Shown: one piece after another, positions 43,359-52,226 of the stretch
How positions within the stretch are numbered: position 1 is the stretch's first letter
Layout of the letters: each line of letters starts with the position of its first letter
Source of the DNA: an uncultured Verrucomicrobiota bacterium
GTDB lineage: Bacteria > Verrucomicrobiota > Kiritimatiellia > CAIVKH01
Assembly: GCA_937996795.1 (NCBI GenBank)
Contig: CALKUH010000030.1
Coordinates: 1-64,000 of the forward strand
Direction: 5' to 3'
DNA length: 64,000 nucleotides
Translations under genes and position numbers: made by a program
The notes under the pieces: generated by a model
What the model was told of the DNA's origin: nothing
The model's input: only the letters and a program-made list of their open reading frames with translations
Database searches by the model: none

Positions 43359-43913
43359 ATGGCAACGTTGCAGGACAAATATCGCAAGGAAGTCGTGCCG
43401 GCGCTCAAGACGAGCCGCGGCTATGCGAACGTGATGCAGATCCCGCGATTGACGAAGATCGTGGTGAACATGGGCATCAACTCGCAGGTGGACAAGGACA
43501 CATTCAAGGTGCTCGTCGAGGACCTCGGCCGCATCACGGGCCAGCGTCCCCAGGTCACGAAGACCACGAAGAGCATCGCCAACTTCAAGCTGCGCGAAGG
43601 CCAGCCGGTCGGCGCGCGGGTCACGTTGCGCGGCGCGCGGATGTACGAATTCCTTGAGCGCCTCATCCACGCGGCGCTGCCCCGCATCCGCGACTTCCGC
43701 GGCATTCCGAACCGCGGCTTCGACGGGCGCGGGTGCTACACGCTCGGCCTCAAGGAGCAGACGATTTTTCCCGAAGTTGACCCCGATCAGGTCAAGAAGG
43801 TGCAGGGGATGGACATCACATTGGTGACGACGGCCAAGACCAATGAAGAGGCACGCGAGCTGCTCAAAGGGTTGGGCATGCCGTTTGCGAACACGCAGAG
43901 TCAGGCCGCGTAG
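43359..43913 (+). CDS. rplE: 50S ribosomal protein L5
   Basis: 184-residue 5S rRNA-binding protein. YANVMQIPRLTKIVVNMGI, TKSIANFKLREGQPVGARVTLRG and IRDFRGIPNRGFDGRGCYTLG are signatures. A GGCGGCGGAAAG stretch precedes the ATG. Confidence 0.98.
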   Translation: MATLQDKYRKEVVPALKTSRGYANVMQIPRLTKIVVNMGINSQVDKDTFKVLVEDLGRITGQRPQVTKTTKSIANFKLREGQPVGARVTLRGARMYEFLERLIHAALPRIRDFRGIPNRGFDGRGCYTLGLKEQTIFPEVDPDQVKKVQGMDITLVTTAKTNEEARELLKGLGMPFANTQSQAA

Positions 43914-43928
43914 GTTGGAGGAACGTCG

Positions 43929-44114
43929 TTGGCTAAAATTTCATGGATGGTTAAAGCGAGCCGCGCGCCGAAGTTTGGCGTGCGCGCCTATCACCGCTGC
44001 AAGAACTGCGGGCGGCGGCGCGGGTACATGCGCAAATTCAATCTCTGCCGCATCTGCTTCCGGGAACTGGCGTCCCAGGGCAAGATTCCCGGCGTGGTCA
44101 AGGCGAGCTGGTAG
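43929..44114 (+). CDS. rpsN: 30S ribosomal protein S14 type Z
   Basis: 61-residue zinc-binding short S14. TTG start at 43929 with GGAGGAACG upstream. Two CxxC pairs (HRCKNCGRRRGYMRKF and LCRICFRELA) bind zinc. The short Cys form is unlike the long S14 of enterics. Confidence 0.97.
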   Translation: MAKISWMVKASRAPKFGVRAYHRCKNCGRRRGYMRKFNLCRICFRELASQGKIPGVVKASW

Positions 44115-44123
44115 GGCGATATC

Positions 44124-44522
44124 ATGAGCGTTTCCGATCCCATTTCCGACATGCTGACGCGCATCCGCAACGCCTCCCGGGCCGGTCAGGCCGAGGTGGC
44201 GATGCCGCACTCCCGCCTCAAGGCGGAAATTGCGCGCATCCTGAAAACCGAAGGTTACATCGCGGACGTTGCCGCGGAGCAGGACGGCGTCCGCAAGGCG
44301 CTCCGTCTGCGCCTGCGTTACCGCAGCGGCGCGAAGCCGGTGTTGCGCGGCCTGCGCCGCGTGAGCAAGCCGGGGTTGCGCCGGTATGTGTCCGTTGACA
44401 AGGTGCCGCGCGTGGTCGGCGGCACCGGGGTGGCCATCCTGAGCACCTCCCGCGGCGTCCTGTCGGACCGCGAGGCGCGCAAGGCCGGCGTCGGCGGCGA
44501 AGTGTTGTGCTACATCTGGTGA
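44124..44522 (+). CDS. rpsH: 30S ribosomal protein S8
   Basis: 132-residue 16S rRNA-binding protein, translational repressor of the spc operon in E. coli. DPISDMLTRIRNASRAGQ and the C-terminal STSRGVLSDREARKAGVGGEVLCYIW are signatures. Confidence 0.98.
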   Translation: MSVSDPISDMLTRIRNASRAGQAEVAMPHSRLKAEIARILKTEGYIADVAAEQDGVRKALRLRLRYRSGAKPVLRGLRRVSKPGLRRYVSVDKVPRVVGGTGVAILSTSRGVLSDREARKAGVGGEVLCYIW

Positions 44523-44525
44523 ATT

Positions 44526-45062
44526 ATGTCTCGTATTGGAAAAAAACCGATTGAAGTGCCGAAGGGTGTGACCCTTTCGGTGGACGGCGCGCTGGTCAAG
44601 GGCAAGAGCGCGGCCGGTGAACTCGCCGTCCGGATTCCGTCCGGCATCGCGGTGAAGCTGGACGGAGCCGTCGCGACGGTCTCCACCACGCGTGAAGACG
44701 CCGCGCTGGGTGCGCTGCACGGCACGACGCGGAGCCTGATCTCGAACATGGTGACGGGCCTCGCGAAACCCTACGTCAAGGAACTGGAAATCCAGGGCGT
44801 CGGTTTCCGCGCGCAGCAGCAGGGGCAGAAGCTCGTGCTGGCGCTCGGGTTCTCGCACCCGATTGAATTTGCGGTGCCCGCGGGCGTGACGGCGAAGGTG
44901 GCGGATGGCACATCCATCACGCTGACCGGCGCCGACAAGCACCTCGTGGGCGAGACGGCGGCCCGCATCCGCGGGTTCTTCCCGGCGGAGCCCTACAAGG
45001 GCAAGGGTGTCCGGTATAAAGGCGAACACGTGCGGCGGAAAGCCGGCAAGGCGGTGGCGTAG
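44526..45062 (+). CDS. rplF: 50S ribosomal protein L6
   Basis: 178-residue protein of the factor-binding region with two repeated domains. MSRIGKKPIEVPKGVTL at the start and FFPAEPYKGKGVRYKGEHVRRKAGK at the end are typical. Three bases after rpsH; no strong ribosome site, so probably coupled. Confidence 0.98.
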   Translation: MSRIGKKPIEVPKGVTLSVDGALVKGKSAAGELAVRIPSGIAVKLDGAVATVSTTREDAALGALHGTTRSLISNMVTGLAKPYVKELEIQGVGFRAQQQGQKLVLALGFSHPIEFAVPAGVTAKVADGTSITLTGADKHLVGETAARIRGFFPAEPYKGKGVRYKGEHVRRKAGKAVA

Positions 45063-45064
45063 TC

Positions 45065-45424
45065 ATGAAAGTCAGCACCAAGAAAGAATATCGTCAGCGG
45101 CGTCACCTCCGGTTGCGCCAGAAGGTGCGGGGCACGGCCGAACGCCCCCGGATGAGCGTGTTCGTCTCGAACCGCCATCTGTACGTGCAGTTCATCGACG
45201 ACAACGCCTCCCGCACGCTCGCGCAGGCCTCGACCAAGACCGAAGCGGTCGGCGCCGCGGGCCGCAACAATGCGGAGACCGCGAAGAAGCTGGGCCAGCT
45301 GGCGGCGCAGGCGGCGCTGGACAAGGGCATCAAGGAAGTCGTGTTCGATCGTGGCGGGTTCACGTATGGCGGACGGATCAAGGTCCTCGCCGATGCGGCT
45401 CGCGAGACCGGTTTGAAATTTTAG
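45065..45424 (+). CDS. rplR: 50S ribosomal protein L18
   Basis: 119-residue 5S rRNA-binding protein. RHLRLRQKVRGTAERPRMSVFVSNRHLYVQ and the C-terminal VVFDRGGFTYGGRIKVLADAARE are typical. Two bases after rplF. Confidence 0.98.
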   Translation: MKVSTKKEYRQRRHLRLRQKVRGTAERPRMSVFVSNRHLYVQFIDDNASRTLAQASTKTEAVGAAGRNNAETAKKLGQLAAQAALDKGIKEVVFDRGGFTYGGRIKVLADAARETGLKF

Positions 45425-45436
45425 CGGAGGCACAGT

Positions 45437-45937
45437 GTGAGAGAAAAAGATTCCAGAGGCGCGGACAAGGGCGGCATTGAAGAACGCGTCATTCATGTCA
45501 ACCGTTGCGCCAAGGTCGTCAAAGGCGGCCGTCGGTTCAGCTTCAGCGCCCTGATCGTCGTCGGCGACCGCAACGGTCGCGTCGGCTACGCGCTGGGCAA
45601 AGCCAACGAGGTGGCCGATGCGATTCGCAAGGGCACCGAACTGGCCAAGCGCAACATGTTCCCGGTCACGATGAAGGACCGCACAATTCCGCACGAGACC
45701 GAGACCCGCTACGGCGGCGCCAAGGTGTTCATGCGCCCCGCCTCGCCGGGTACCGGCGTGATCGCGGGCGGCGGCATGCGCGCGGTGCTGGAACTGTCCG
45801 GCGTCCGCGACGTCCTGGCCAAGTCGATGGGGAGCACGAACCCCCTGAACGTGATCCGCGCCACGGTGAAGGCGCTGCAAGGTCTGCAAACCCGCGAGGC
45901 GATCCTGGCGGTGCGCCGCGAAGACTCCGCTGCCTGA
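45437..45937 (+). CDS. rpsE: 30S ribosomal protein S5
   Basis: 166-residue S5 at the mRNA entry site. GTG start at 45437 with GCGGAGG upstream. VIHVNRCAKVVKGGRRFSF, GYALGKANEVADAI and GSTNPLNVIRATVKAL are signatures. The next gene is rplO: rpmD (L30), normally between them, is missing. Confidence 0.97.
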   Translation: MREKDSRGADKGGIEERVIHVNRCAKVVKGGRRFSFSALIVVGDRNGRVGYALGKANEVADAIRKGTELAKRNMFPVTMKDRTIPHETETRYGGAKVFMRPASPGTGVIAGGGMRAVLELSGVRDVLAKSMGSTNPLNVIRATVKALQGLQTREAILAVRREDSAA

Positions 45938-45948
45938 CAGGTGTTTCT

Positions 45949-46392
45949 ATGAATCTTCATTCCCTCAAGAACCGTCCCGGCGCCGTGCGCGCAAAGAAGC
46001 GCGTGGGCTGCGGCGAATCGTCCGGCCACGGCAAGACCTCCGGCCGCGGCCACAAGGGCCAGTACGGCCGCTCCGGCCACAAGTACAAGGGCGCCTTCGA
46101 AGGCGGCCAGATGCAATTGATCCGCCGCATTCCCAAGCGCGGCTTCAACCAGCCGATGAAGGTCGTGTACACGGCCATCAACGTCGCCACGCTGGCCCAG
46201 TTCCCCGCCGGTTCGGTGGTGGGCATGGAACAGTTCCGCGCCGCCGGCCTCGTGTCGGGCCCGAAGACGCAGGTCAAGGTCCTCGGCGAGGGCGATCTCA
46301 AGCATGCGGTCACGGTGAAGGCGCACGCCTTCAGCGCGTCGGCCAAGGCGAAGATTGAAGCCGCGGGCGGCGCCTGCGAAGTGGTGGCCTGA
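45949..46392 (+). CDS. rplO: 50S ribosomal protein L15
   Basis: 147-residue L15. The ATG at 45949 (MNLHSLKNRPGAVRAKKRVG) lies 11 bases after rpsE; the longer frame through rpsE is rejected. The Gly-rich KRVGCGESSGHGKTSGRGHKGQ and GGQMQLIRRIPKRGF are typical. Confidence 0.97.
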   Translation: MNLHSLKNRPGAVRAKKRVGCGESSGHGKTSGRGHKGQYGRSGHKYKGAFEGGQMQLIRRIPKRGFNQPMKVVYTAINVATLAQFPAGSVVGMEQFRAAGLVSGPKTQVKVLGEGDLKHAVTVKAHAFSASAKAKIEAAGGACEVVA

Positions 46393-46406
46393 GGCCGGTC
46401 CCGCAC

Positions 46407-47756
46407 ATGCTTTCCGCCTTCTCCAACAGCATGCGCATCCCGGAACTCCGGCAGCGCATTCTCTTCACCTTCGGCATCGTGTTCATCGCCCGCCTGATCG
46501 CGGCGGTGCCGACGCCCGGTGTGGACGCCCTCGCGCTGCGCGAGTTCATGGAGATGGTGCGCCAGACGGCGGGCGGCAGCTTTGTCGGCCTGTTTGACCT
46601 CTTCAGCGGCGGCGCGCTTGAAAACTGCGCCGTCGGCGCGCTCGGCGTCATGCCGTACATCAGCGCGTCCATCATCCTGCAACTGATGACGGCGGTGGTT
46701 CCGCACCTCGAGCGCCTGGCGCGCGAGGGCGACACAGGCCGCCAGAAAATCACGCAATACACGCGCTACTTCACCGTGCTGCTCTGCATCGTGCAGGGCT
46801 ACGCGATGGCGGTCACGCTGGAGAATCCCGAGGCCCTCGGCATCACGCGCGACATCGTGACCGTGCCCGGCTGGGGCTTCCGCCTGATGGCGGTGTTGAC
46901 GATGACCACCGGCACCCTGCTGCTGATGTGGCTGGGCGAGCAGATCACCGAGCGCGGCATCGGCAACGGCATGTCCATCATCATCACGGTGGGCATCGTG
47001 AGCCAGCTGCCCGGCGCGATCCAGGCGACGATCAACATGTTCAAGCCGATCGACGGCATCGCGCAGTTCGGCGCGTTCCACCTCATCGGCCTGCTGGTCA
47101 TGATTTTCTTCGTCATCGCTTCCGTCATCGCGGTGACGCAGGCGCAGCGCAAGATCCCGGTGCAGTACGCCAAGCGCGTCGTCGGCCGCAAGGTGTACGG
47201 CGGGCAGAGCACCTACATGCCGCTGCGCGTCAACTACGCCGGCGTGATGCCGATCATCTTCGCGCAGGCGATCCTGATGTTCCCGACCAAAATTTTCAGC
47301 ATGATCCCGGGGTCCTTCTTCCAGAGCCTCGCGGCGGCGTTGAACTACGGCACGTTCACGCACAACTTCCTGTTCGCGCTGTTGATCCTGTTCTTCTCCT
47401 ACTTCTGGGTCGCGACGCAGTTCAACCCGATCCAGATCGCGGACGACCTGAAGAAATACGGCGGCTACGTGCCGGGCATCCGCCCCGGAAAACCGACCGC
47501 CGAATTCCTGGACCGCACGATGACCCGGATCACGCTGGCCGGCGCGATCTTCCTTTCCGTCATCGCGGTGCTGCCCGCGGTGCTTGCGCAGAAGTTCAGC
47601 ATCCCGTGGATTGTCGCGCACTTCTTCGGCGGCACCAGCATGCTGATCACCGTGGGCGTCATGCTGGACACGATGCGCCAGGTCGAATCGCACCTGGTCA
47701 TGCGGTATTACGACGGCTTCCTCAAGAAGGGGCGCCTGCGCGGGCGCGGCAAATAA
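46407..47756 (+). CDS. secY: Preprotein translocase subunit SecY
   Basis: 449-residue inner-membrane channel of the Sec pathway with about ten transmembrane segments. Signatures include IFLFDLFSGGALENCAVGALGVMPYISASIILQ-like TM2/plug region, LGEQITERGIGNGMSIII, and QAQRKIPVQYAKRVVGRKVYGG in the cytoplasmic loop that contacts the ribosome. It works with SecE (22865) and SecDF/YajC (56460-59313), all in this window. Normal spc position between rplO and adk. Confidence 0.98.
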   Translation: MLSAFSNSMRIPELRQRILFTFGIVFIARLIAAVPTPGVDALALREFMEMVRQTAGGSFVGLFDLFSGGALENCAVGALGVMPYISASIILQLMTAVVPHLERLAREGDTGRQKITQYTRYFTVLLCIVQGYAMAVTLENPEALGITRDIVTVPGWGFRLMAVLTMTTGTLLLMWLGEQITERGIGNGMSIIITVGIVSQLPGAIQATINMFKPIDGIAQFGAFHLIGLLVMIFFVIASVIAVTQAQRKIPVQYAKRVVGRKVYGGQSTYMPLRVNYAGVMPIIFAQAILMFPTKIFSMIPGSFFQSLAAALNYGTFTHNFLFALLILFFSYFWVATQFNPIQIADDLKKYGGYVPGIRPGKPTAEFLDRTMTRITLAGAIFLSVIAVLPAVLAQKFSIPWIVAHFFGGTSMLITVGVMLDTMRQVESHLVMRYYDGFLKKGRLRGRGK

Positions 47757-47765
47757 GGAGCGAGC

Positions 47766-48419
47766 ATGCAGGCCATTATTCTGCTGGGGGCGCCGGGCGC
47801 GGGGAAGGGCACCGTTGCTGAGGATCTCAAGCAGCAGATCGGCATCGTCCACATTTCCACCGGCGACATGCTGCGCGAGGCCATTCGCGCCGGCAGCGCG
47901 GTCGGTCGCGAGGCGAAGGCCTACATGGAAAAAGGCGAGCTGGTGCCGGATGACGTGATCATCCGCATCGTGCGGGAGCGCCTGCAAAAGGGGTCCACCG
48001 CCGATCGCTACATGTTTGACGGGTTCCCTCGCAACGTGCATCAGGCGGAGCTGCTGGACGGGTTGCTGGCCGACTGCGGCGGGAAGCTGACCCATGTGTT
48101 CATGCTTGAGGTGCCGCGCGACCTGATCATCCGCCGCATCTCGAACCGCCGGGTCTGCCGCCAGTGCGGCGCGGTCTACAACCTGGTCGGCATGCGGCCG
48201 AAGGCCGAGGGCGTTTGCGACCAGTGCGGCGGCGAGGTGTACCAGCGCGCGGACGACAACGAGCAGACCGTGGTGAACCGCCTGGACGTGTTCCAGCGCG
48301 AGACGGCGCCGCTCGTGTCGTATTACGAGCGCAAGGGGATTTTTGTCCGGGTGGATGCGCGCGACCGCCGCGAGACCGAGGACCAGATCGTGCAGCAGCT
48401 GGGCCGGGCGTCGGCATGA
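47766..48419 (+). CDS. adk: Adenylate kinase
   Basis: 217-residue enzyme equilibrating 2 ADP with ATP and AMP. P-loop GAPGAGKGT (residues 8-16) and DGFPRNVHQAE are present. The long LID domain carries a Cys4 zinc site (CRQCGAVYN...CDQCGGEVYQR). AAGGAG precedes the ATG. Its stop overlaps the map start. Confidence 0.97.
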   Translation: MQAIILLGAPGAGKGTVAEDLKQQIGIVHISTGDMLREAIRAGSAVGREAKAYMEKGELVPDDVIIRIVRERLQKGSTADRYMFDGFPRNVHQAELLDGLLADCGGKLTHVFMLEVPRDLIIRRISNRRVCRQCGAVYNLVGMRPKAEGVCDQCGGEVYQRADDNEQTVVNRLDVFQRETAPLVSYYERKGIFVRVDARDRRETEDQIVQQLGRASA

Positions 48420-49174
48420 TCATCATCAAGACGCCGGAAGAGCTGGACCGCATGCGGGCCAGCGGCCAGGTCGCCGCCCGCGTGCGCGATGAGCTGGCGC
48501 GGCGGATTGCGCCCGGCGTGACGACCGGCGAGTTGGATGACTATGCGCGGGAGTTGATCGCGAAGGCCGGGGCGCGCAGCGCGTTTTTCGGCTACCGCGG
48601 GTTCCCGGGTTACATCTGCACCTCGGTGAACAACGTGGTGGTCCACGGGATTCCCGGGCCGCAGCGCATCCAGGTCGGCGATGTGGTGAGCATCGATGTC
48701 GGTGTGTTCTTTGAAGGGTTTGTCGGCGACACCGCGACGACGGTCATGGTCGGGGTGACGGATCCGAACGTGGTCCGCCTTGTGCGGGTTGCGGAGCAGG
48801 CGCTGGAAAACGGGATCGCGAAGGCGGTCGCCGGCGGACGCCTCTCCGACGTCTCGCACGCCATCGAGCAGACGGCGACGGAGGCGGGCTTTTCGATCGT
48901 CCGCGATTTTGTCGGGCACGGCATCGGCCGCAGCATGCATGAAGAACCGCAGATCCCGAACTACGGCCCCCCGGGCCGCGGTCCGAAGCTCAAGGCGGGC
49001 ATGACGCTGGCGATCGAGCCGATGATTAATCTGGGTCGCGCCGAGGTCGAGGTGCTGGCGGATGGCTGGACGGTGACCACACGCGACCGGCTGCCGTCAG
49101 CGCATGTGGAGCACACGGTGGCCGTGCTGGACGGGCAGGCGGAGATCCTCACGCGCGTGCCGGTGGCGGTGTGA
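48416..49174 (+). CDS. map: Methionine aminopeptidase, type I
   Basis: 252-residue cytoplasmic metallopeptidase removing N-terminal Met from new proteins. The start at 48416 overlaps the adk stop (ATGA); the longer open frame lies inside adk. Metal ligands are visible in VVSIDVGVFFEGFVGDTATT, FVGHGIGRSMHEEP and GMTLAIEPM; the final Glu lies near SAHVEHTVAV. It has no N-terminal zinc-finger extension. Confidence 0.97.
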   Translation: MIIIKTPEELDRMRASGQVAARVRDELARRIAPGVTTGELDDYARELIAKAGARSAFFGYRGFPGYICTSVNNVVVHGIPGPQRIQVGDVVSIDVGVFFEGFVGDTATTVMVGVTDPNVVRLVRVAEQALENGIAKAVAGGRLSDVSHAIEQTATEAGFSIVRDFVGHGIGRSMHEEPQIPNYGPPGRGPKLKAGMTLAIEPMINLGRAEVEVLADGWTVTTRDRLPSAHVEHTVAVLDGQAEILTRVPVAV

Positions 49175-49177
49175 GGG

Positions 49178-49402
49178 ATGGAGCGGGAAAAAGAAAACGA
49201 GAAAGATGAAACAATTGTGCTGGACGCGCGCTTAACCGCTGTGCTACACACGCGGGCTTTTCGCGCCCAGCTCGACAATGGGCATGAAATTACGGCCTAC
49301 CGGCGGTCCGCCGGGACTCAACAGGCAGCCGTGGCACCGGGAAACCGTGTCCGGGTGCGGTTGTCTCCCTTTGATCTTTCGGTAGGGGAAATCCTGGATT
49401 AG
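49178..49402 (+). CDS. infA: Translation initiation factor IF-1, divergent
   Basis: 74-residue OB-fold protein in the normal infA position between map and rpmJ. It keeps the core pattern AFRAQLDNGHEITAY and VRLSPFDLSVGEIL. The usual SGKMRKxxIRIL segment is replaced by RRSAGTQQAAVAP, and the conserved C-terminal TYRxK is missing. A charged N-terminal tail (MEREKENEKDE) precedes the fold. No other infA is in the window, but a second canonical copy elsewhere is possible. Confidence 0.82.
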   Translation: MEREKENEKDETIVLDARLTAVLHTRAFRAQLDNGHEITAYRRSAGTQQAAVAPGNRVRVRLSPFDLSVGEILD

Positions 49403-49421
49403 GAAACGGAATTTTTCGGAC

Positions 49422-49535
49422 ATGAAAGTTAGAACGTCAGTTCGTCGCATTTGTGAGCGCTGCAAAGTCATCCGGCGCAAGGGTGTCGTGCGGGTCATCT
49501 GCACCAACCCCCGCCACAAACAGCGCCAGGGTTGA
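49422..49535 (+). CDS. rpmJ: 50S ribosomal protein L36
   Basis: 37-residue zinc ribosomal protein beginning MKVRTSVRRICERCK. Zinc ligands Cys11, Cys14, Cys27 and His32 are all present (VICTNPRHKQRQG). Typical position between infA and rpsM. Confidence 0.97.
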   Translation: MKVRTSVRRICERCKVIRRKGVVRVICTNPRHKQRQG

Positions 49536-49553
49536 ATTTTTTAGGAGAACGAC

Positions 49554-49949
49554 ATGCCGCGCATTCTGGGTGTTGATGTTCCGGGCAAAAAGCGTGTGGA
49601 GTACGCGTTGCGTTATATCCACGGCATCGGTCCCGCTCGTGCCCGCCAGCTGGTGGAGAAACTCGGGATTGATCCGCTGAAGAAGGCGGACGACCTGAAC
49701 GATGAAGAGACCTCGCGCATCACGCAGGCGCTGGGCGAGTTCCGGCTCGAAGGCGACCTGCGCCGCGAAGTGGCCGGCAACATCCGCCGTTTGATTGCGA
49801 TCAACAGCTACCGCGGCGGCCGCCACCGCAAAGGGCTGCCCGTGCGCGGCCAGCGCACCCGCACCAACGCGCGCACCCGCAAGGGCCCGCGCAAGACGGT
49901 CGGCGCCGTGCGCGGCAAGGAAGCGCGCGCCGCGGCCAAGACGGACTAG
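49554..49949 (+). CDS. rpsM: 30S ribosomal protein S13
   Basis: 131-residue 30S head protein contacting the 50S and P-site tRNA. PRILGVDVPGKKRVEYALRYIHGIG and GGRHRKGLPVRGQRTRTNARTRKGP are signatures. TAGGAGAA upstream. The C-terminal tail is somewhat extended and basic. Confidence 0.98.
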   Translation: MPRILGVDVPGKKRVEYALRYIHGIGPARARQLVEKLGIDPLKKADDLNDEETSRITQALGEFRLEGDLRREVAGNIRRLIAINSYRGGRHRKGLPVRGQRTRTNARTRKGPRKTVGAVRGKEARAAAKTD

Positions 49950-49977
49950 CCCCGATATTCCCAAGGAAGATTGAGCG

Positions 49978-50478
49978 ATGAGCGAAGAAAAAGCCGAGAA
50001 GAAGGACAAGGAAGCCGCCAAGCCCGCCGAGGCGGCGAAGCCGGCGGAACCCACCGCCGCGACGACGGCGGCTGACGTGATGGGCGCGGACGACAAGCCC
50101 ATCCGCAAGGTCAAGATCAAGGGCGCCAAGCACATTCCCGTGGGAATCGTGCACATCACGGCGACCTTCAACAACACGATGGTTTCCATCACCGATATGC
50201 GCGGCGCCGTGATCTCGTGGAGCACGGCCGGCCGCAGCGGGTTCAAGGGTTCCCGCAAGAGCACGGCGTTTGCCGCGACGATGGCGTCGCAGGATGCCGC
50301 GCGCCAGGCCATCAACCACGGCCTGCAGGAAGTTGAAGTCCGTGTACAGGGTCCCGGCGCCGGCCGCGAATCGGCCATCCGCGCATTGCAAGCCGCGGGG
50401 CTCACTGTCACGTCCATCAAGGATGTCACGCCCATGCCGCACAACGGCTGCCGTGCGCCGAAACGTCGTCGCGTCTGA
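49978..50478 (+). CDS. rpsK: 30S ribosomal protein S11 with N-terminal extension
   Basis: 166 residues, about 35 more than the usual S11. Residues 1-38 are Ala/Lys/Glu/Pro-rich low complexity (EKAEKKDKEAAKPAEAAKPA). The normal core begins near RKVKIKGAKHIPVGIVHI and ends TPMPHNGCRAPKRRRV. The extension is in frame with an ATG at 49978, and no later ATG is available before the core other than Met36, which could be an alternative start. Confidence 0.95.
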   Translation: MSEEKAEKKDKEAAKPAEAAKPAEPTAATTAADVMGADDKPIRKVKIKGAKHIPVGIVHITATFNNTMVSITDMRGAVISWSTAGRSGFKGSRKSTAFAATMASQDAARQAINHGLQEVEVRVQGPGAGRESAIRALQAAGLTVTSIKDVTPMPHNGCRAPKRRRV

Positions 50479-50495
50479 GTCGATCAGGAGTCACC

Positions 50496-51122
50496 ATGGG
50501 TCGTTATACCGAAGCTTCGTGCAAACTGTGCCGCCGCGAGGGGCAAAAGCTCTTCCTCAAGGGCGACCGCTGTTACATGGCCAAGTGCCCGATTGAGCAG
50601 GGCGCCCCGGCCCCCGGCATGCACGGCCAGCGCCGCAGCAAGATGTCCGATTACGGGACGCAGCTGCGCGAAAAACAGAAACTGCGCCGTATGTACGGCC
50701 TGCAGGAAGAGCAGTTCCGCAACCTCTTCAGCCGCGCGCTCCAGGCCCGCGGCATCACCGGCGAAAAATTGCTCCAGATGCTGGAGCTGCGCCTCGACAA
50801 CCTCGTGTATCGTTTTGGCTTCGCGCCGTCCCGCAAGGCGGCCCGCCAGTTCGTCACGCACGGGCACATCGAGGTCAATGGCCGCAAGGTCGACATCCCG
50901 TCCGCCATCTGCAAGGAAGGCGACGTCGTCCGCGTGCGCGACACCGCGCAGAGCCGGCAGTACTCCGGCCAGTGGATGGACACGGCGGAGAGCCGCGGCA
51001 TCGCGCCCTGGCTGCTGCTGAACAAAACCAATTTCGAGGGAACGGTCGTCAAGGTGCCCAGCCGCGAGGAGATCGCCCCGGCGGTCAACGAGCAGCTGGT
51101 CGTCGAATTGTACTCGAAGTAA
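50496..51122 (+). CDS. rpsD: 30S ribosomal protein S4
   Basis: 208-residue assembly-nucleating protein and, in E. coli, repressor of the alpha operon. It is the zinc form: Cys9, 12, 26 and 31 (CKLCRREG...CYMAKCP). The S4 RNA-binding domain LDNLVYRFGFAPSRKAARQFVTHGHI is intact. CAGGAG precedes the ATG. Confidence 0.98.
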   Translation: MGRYTEASCKLCRREGQKLFLKGDRCYMAKCPIEQGAPAPGMHGQRRSKMSDYGTQLREKQKLRRMYGLQEEQFRNLFSRALQARGITGEKLLQMLELRLDNLVYRFGFAPSRKAARQFVTHGHIEVNGRKVDIPSAICKEGDVVRVRDTAQSRQYSGQWMDTAESRGIAPWLLLNKTNFEGTVVKVPSREEIAPAVNEQLVVELYSK

Positions 51123-51188
51123 ACCGTCCGGCCCTCGATCAACACACCATACGGGTCCGGCTAACGACCGGCCCTGGGAGGAACAACC

Positions 51189-52205
51189 ATGCCACGCAGA
51201 CTCGGGCGCTTCGAAATGCCGAAGCGCATTGTGAAGGACGAGGCCGAAGCCACGTCCACCTACGCCAAATTCATCGCGGAACCCTTCGAGGCCGGCTACG
51301 GCCGCACGATCGGCAACTCGCTTCGCCGCGTGTTGCTGTCCTCGCTCGAAGGCGCCGCCATCTCGTCCGTCCGCATCGAAGGCGCGCTGCACGAATTCTG
51401 CACGCTCCCCGGTGTCGTCGAGGACGTGACGGACATCATCCTCAACCTCAAGAAGGTCCTGCTCAAGTCCTACTCGCGTGAGCCGCGCCGCGTGCGCATC
51501 AACGTGAAGGGCCCGGGCTCGGTCACCGCCAAGGATATCCAGACCGACGGCATGCTGGAGGTCCTCAACCCGGATCACCACATCTGCACGCTCGACAAGG
51601 ACGGCTCGTTCGAGGCGGAACTCGAAGTCCGCATCGGCCGCGGCTACTGCCCCGCCGACTGGAACAAGAAGGACGACCAGGAAATCGGGCTCATCCCGAT
51701 CGACTCGCTGTTCTCCCCCGTCCGCCGCGTCGCGTACGCCGTCGAGAACACCCGCGTCGGCCGCCGCACGGATTATGACAAGCTGATCCTCGAAGTCTGG
51801 ACCGACGGCCGCGTCGCCCCGGACGAGGCGCTGACCATGTCCGCCGCGATCCTGCGCCACCACCTCGACGTCTTCGTCAGCTACGACAAGGACCTCATCG
51901 AGTTCGAGGAGAGCGAGAAGCAGATCGACGCCGAGCGCGACGAACTGCGCAAGAAACTCGGCATGAGCGTCAACGAAATCGAGCTCAGCGTCCGCGCCGC
52001 CAACTGCCTGAACAACGCCAACATCACCACCGTCGGCGAGCTCGCGCAGAAGAGCGAAGCGGAAATGCTCAAGTACCGCAACTTCGGCAAGAAGTCCCTC
52101 AACGAGATCAAGGCCAAGCTCGAGGAGCTCGGCCTGTCCCTCGGCATGACCTTCGATCCCGAGGTGCTCAAGCCCCTTCCGGGCGAAGCCGCCCGCCGCG
52201 AATAA
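51189..52205 (+). CDS. rpoA: DNA-directed RNA polymerase subunit alpha
   Basis: 338-residue alpha subunit. The N-terminal assembly domain contains PFEAGYGRTIGNSLRRVLLSSLEGAAI. The C-terminal domain that binds UP elements and activators has LSVRAANCLNNANITTVGEL and YRNFGKKSLNEIK. GGGAGGAA precedes the ATG. Between rpsD and rplQ as in E. coli. Confidence 0.98.
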   Translation: MPRRLGRFEMPKRIVKDEAEATSTYAKFIAEPFEAGYGRTIGNSLRRVLLSSLEGAAISSVRIEGALHEFCTLPGVVEDVTDIILNLKKVLLKSYSREPRRVRINVKGPGSVTAKDIQTDGMLEVLNPDHHICTLDKDGSFEAELEVRIGRGYCPADWNKKDDQEIGLIPIDSLFSPVRRVAYAVENTRVGRRTDYDKLILEVWTDGRVAPDEALTMSAAILRHHLDVFVSYDKDLIEFEESEKQIDAERDELRKKLGMSVNEIELSVRAANCLNNANITTVGELAQKSEAEMLKYRNFGKKSLNEIKAKLEELGLSLGMTFDPEVLKPLPGEAARRE

Positions 52206-52226
52206 GCGGAATCGGAGAATTGTGTC

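Noticed and set aside
45505..45948. Upstream extension of rplO through rpsE
   Set aside because: The L15 family begins at MNLHSLKNRPG (45949); the extension is an out-of-frame reading of rpsE.
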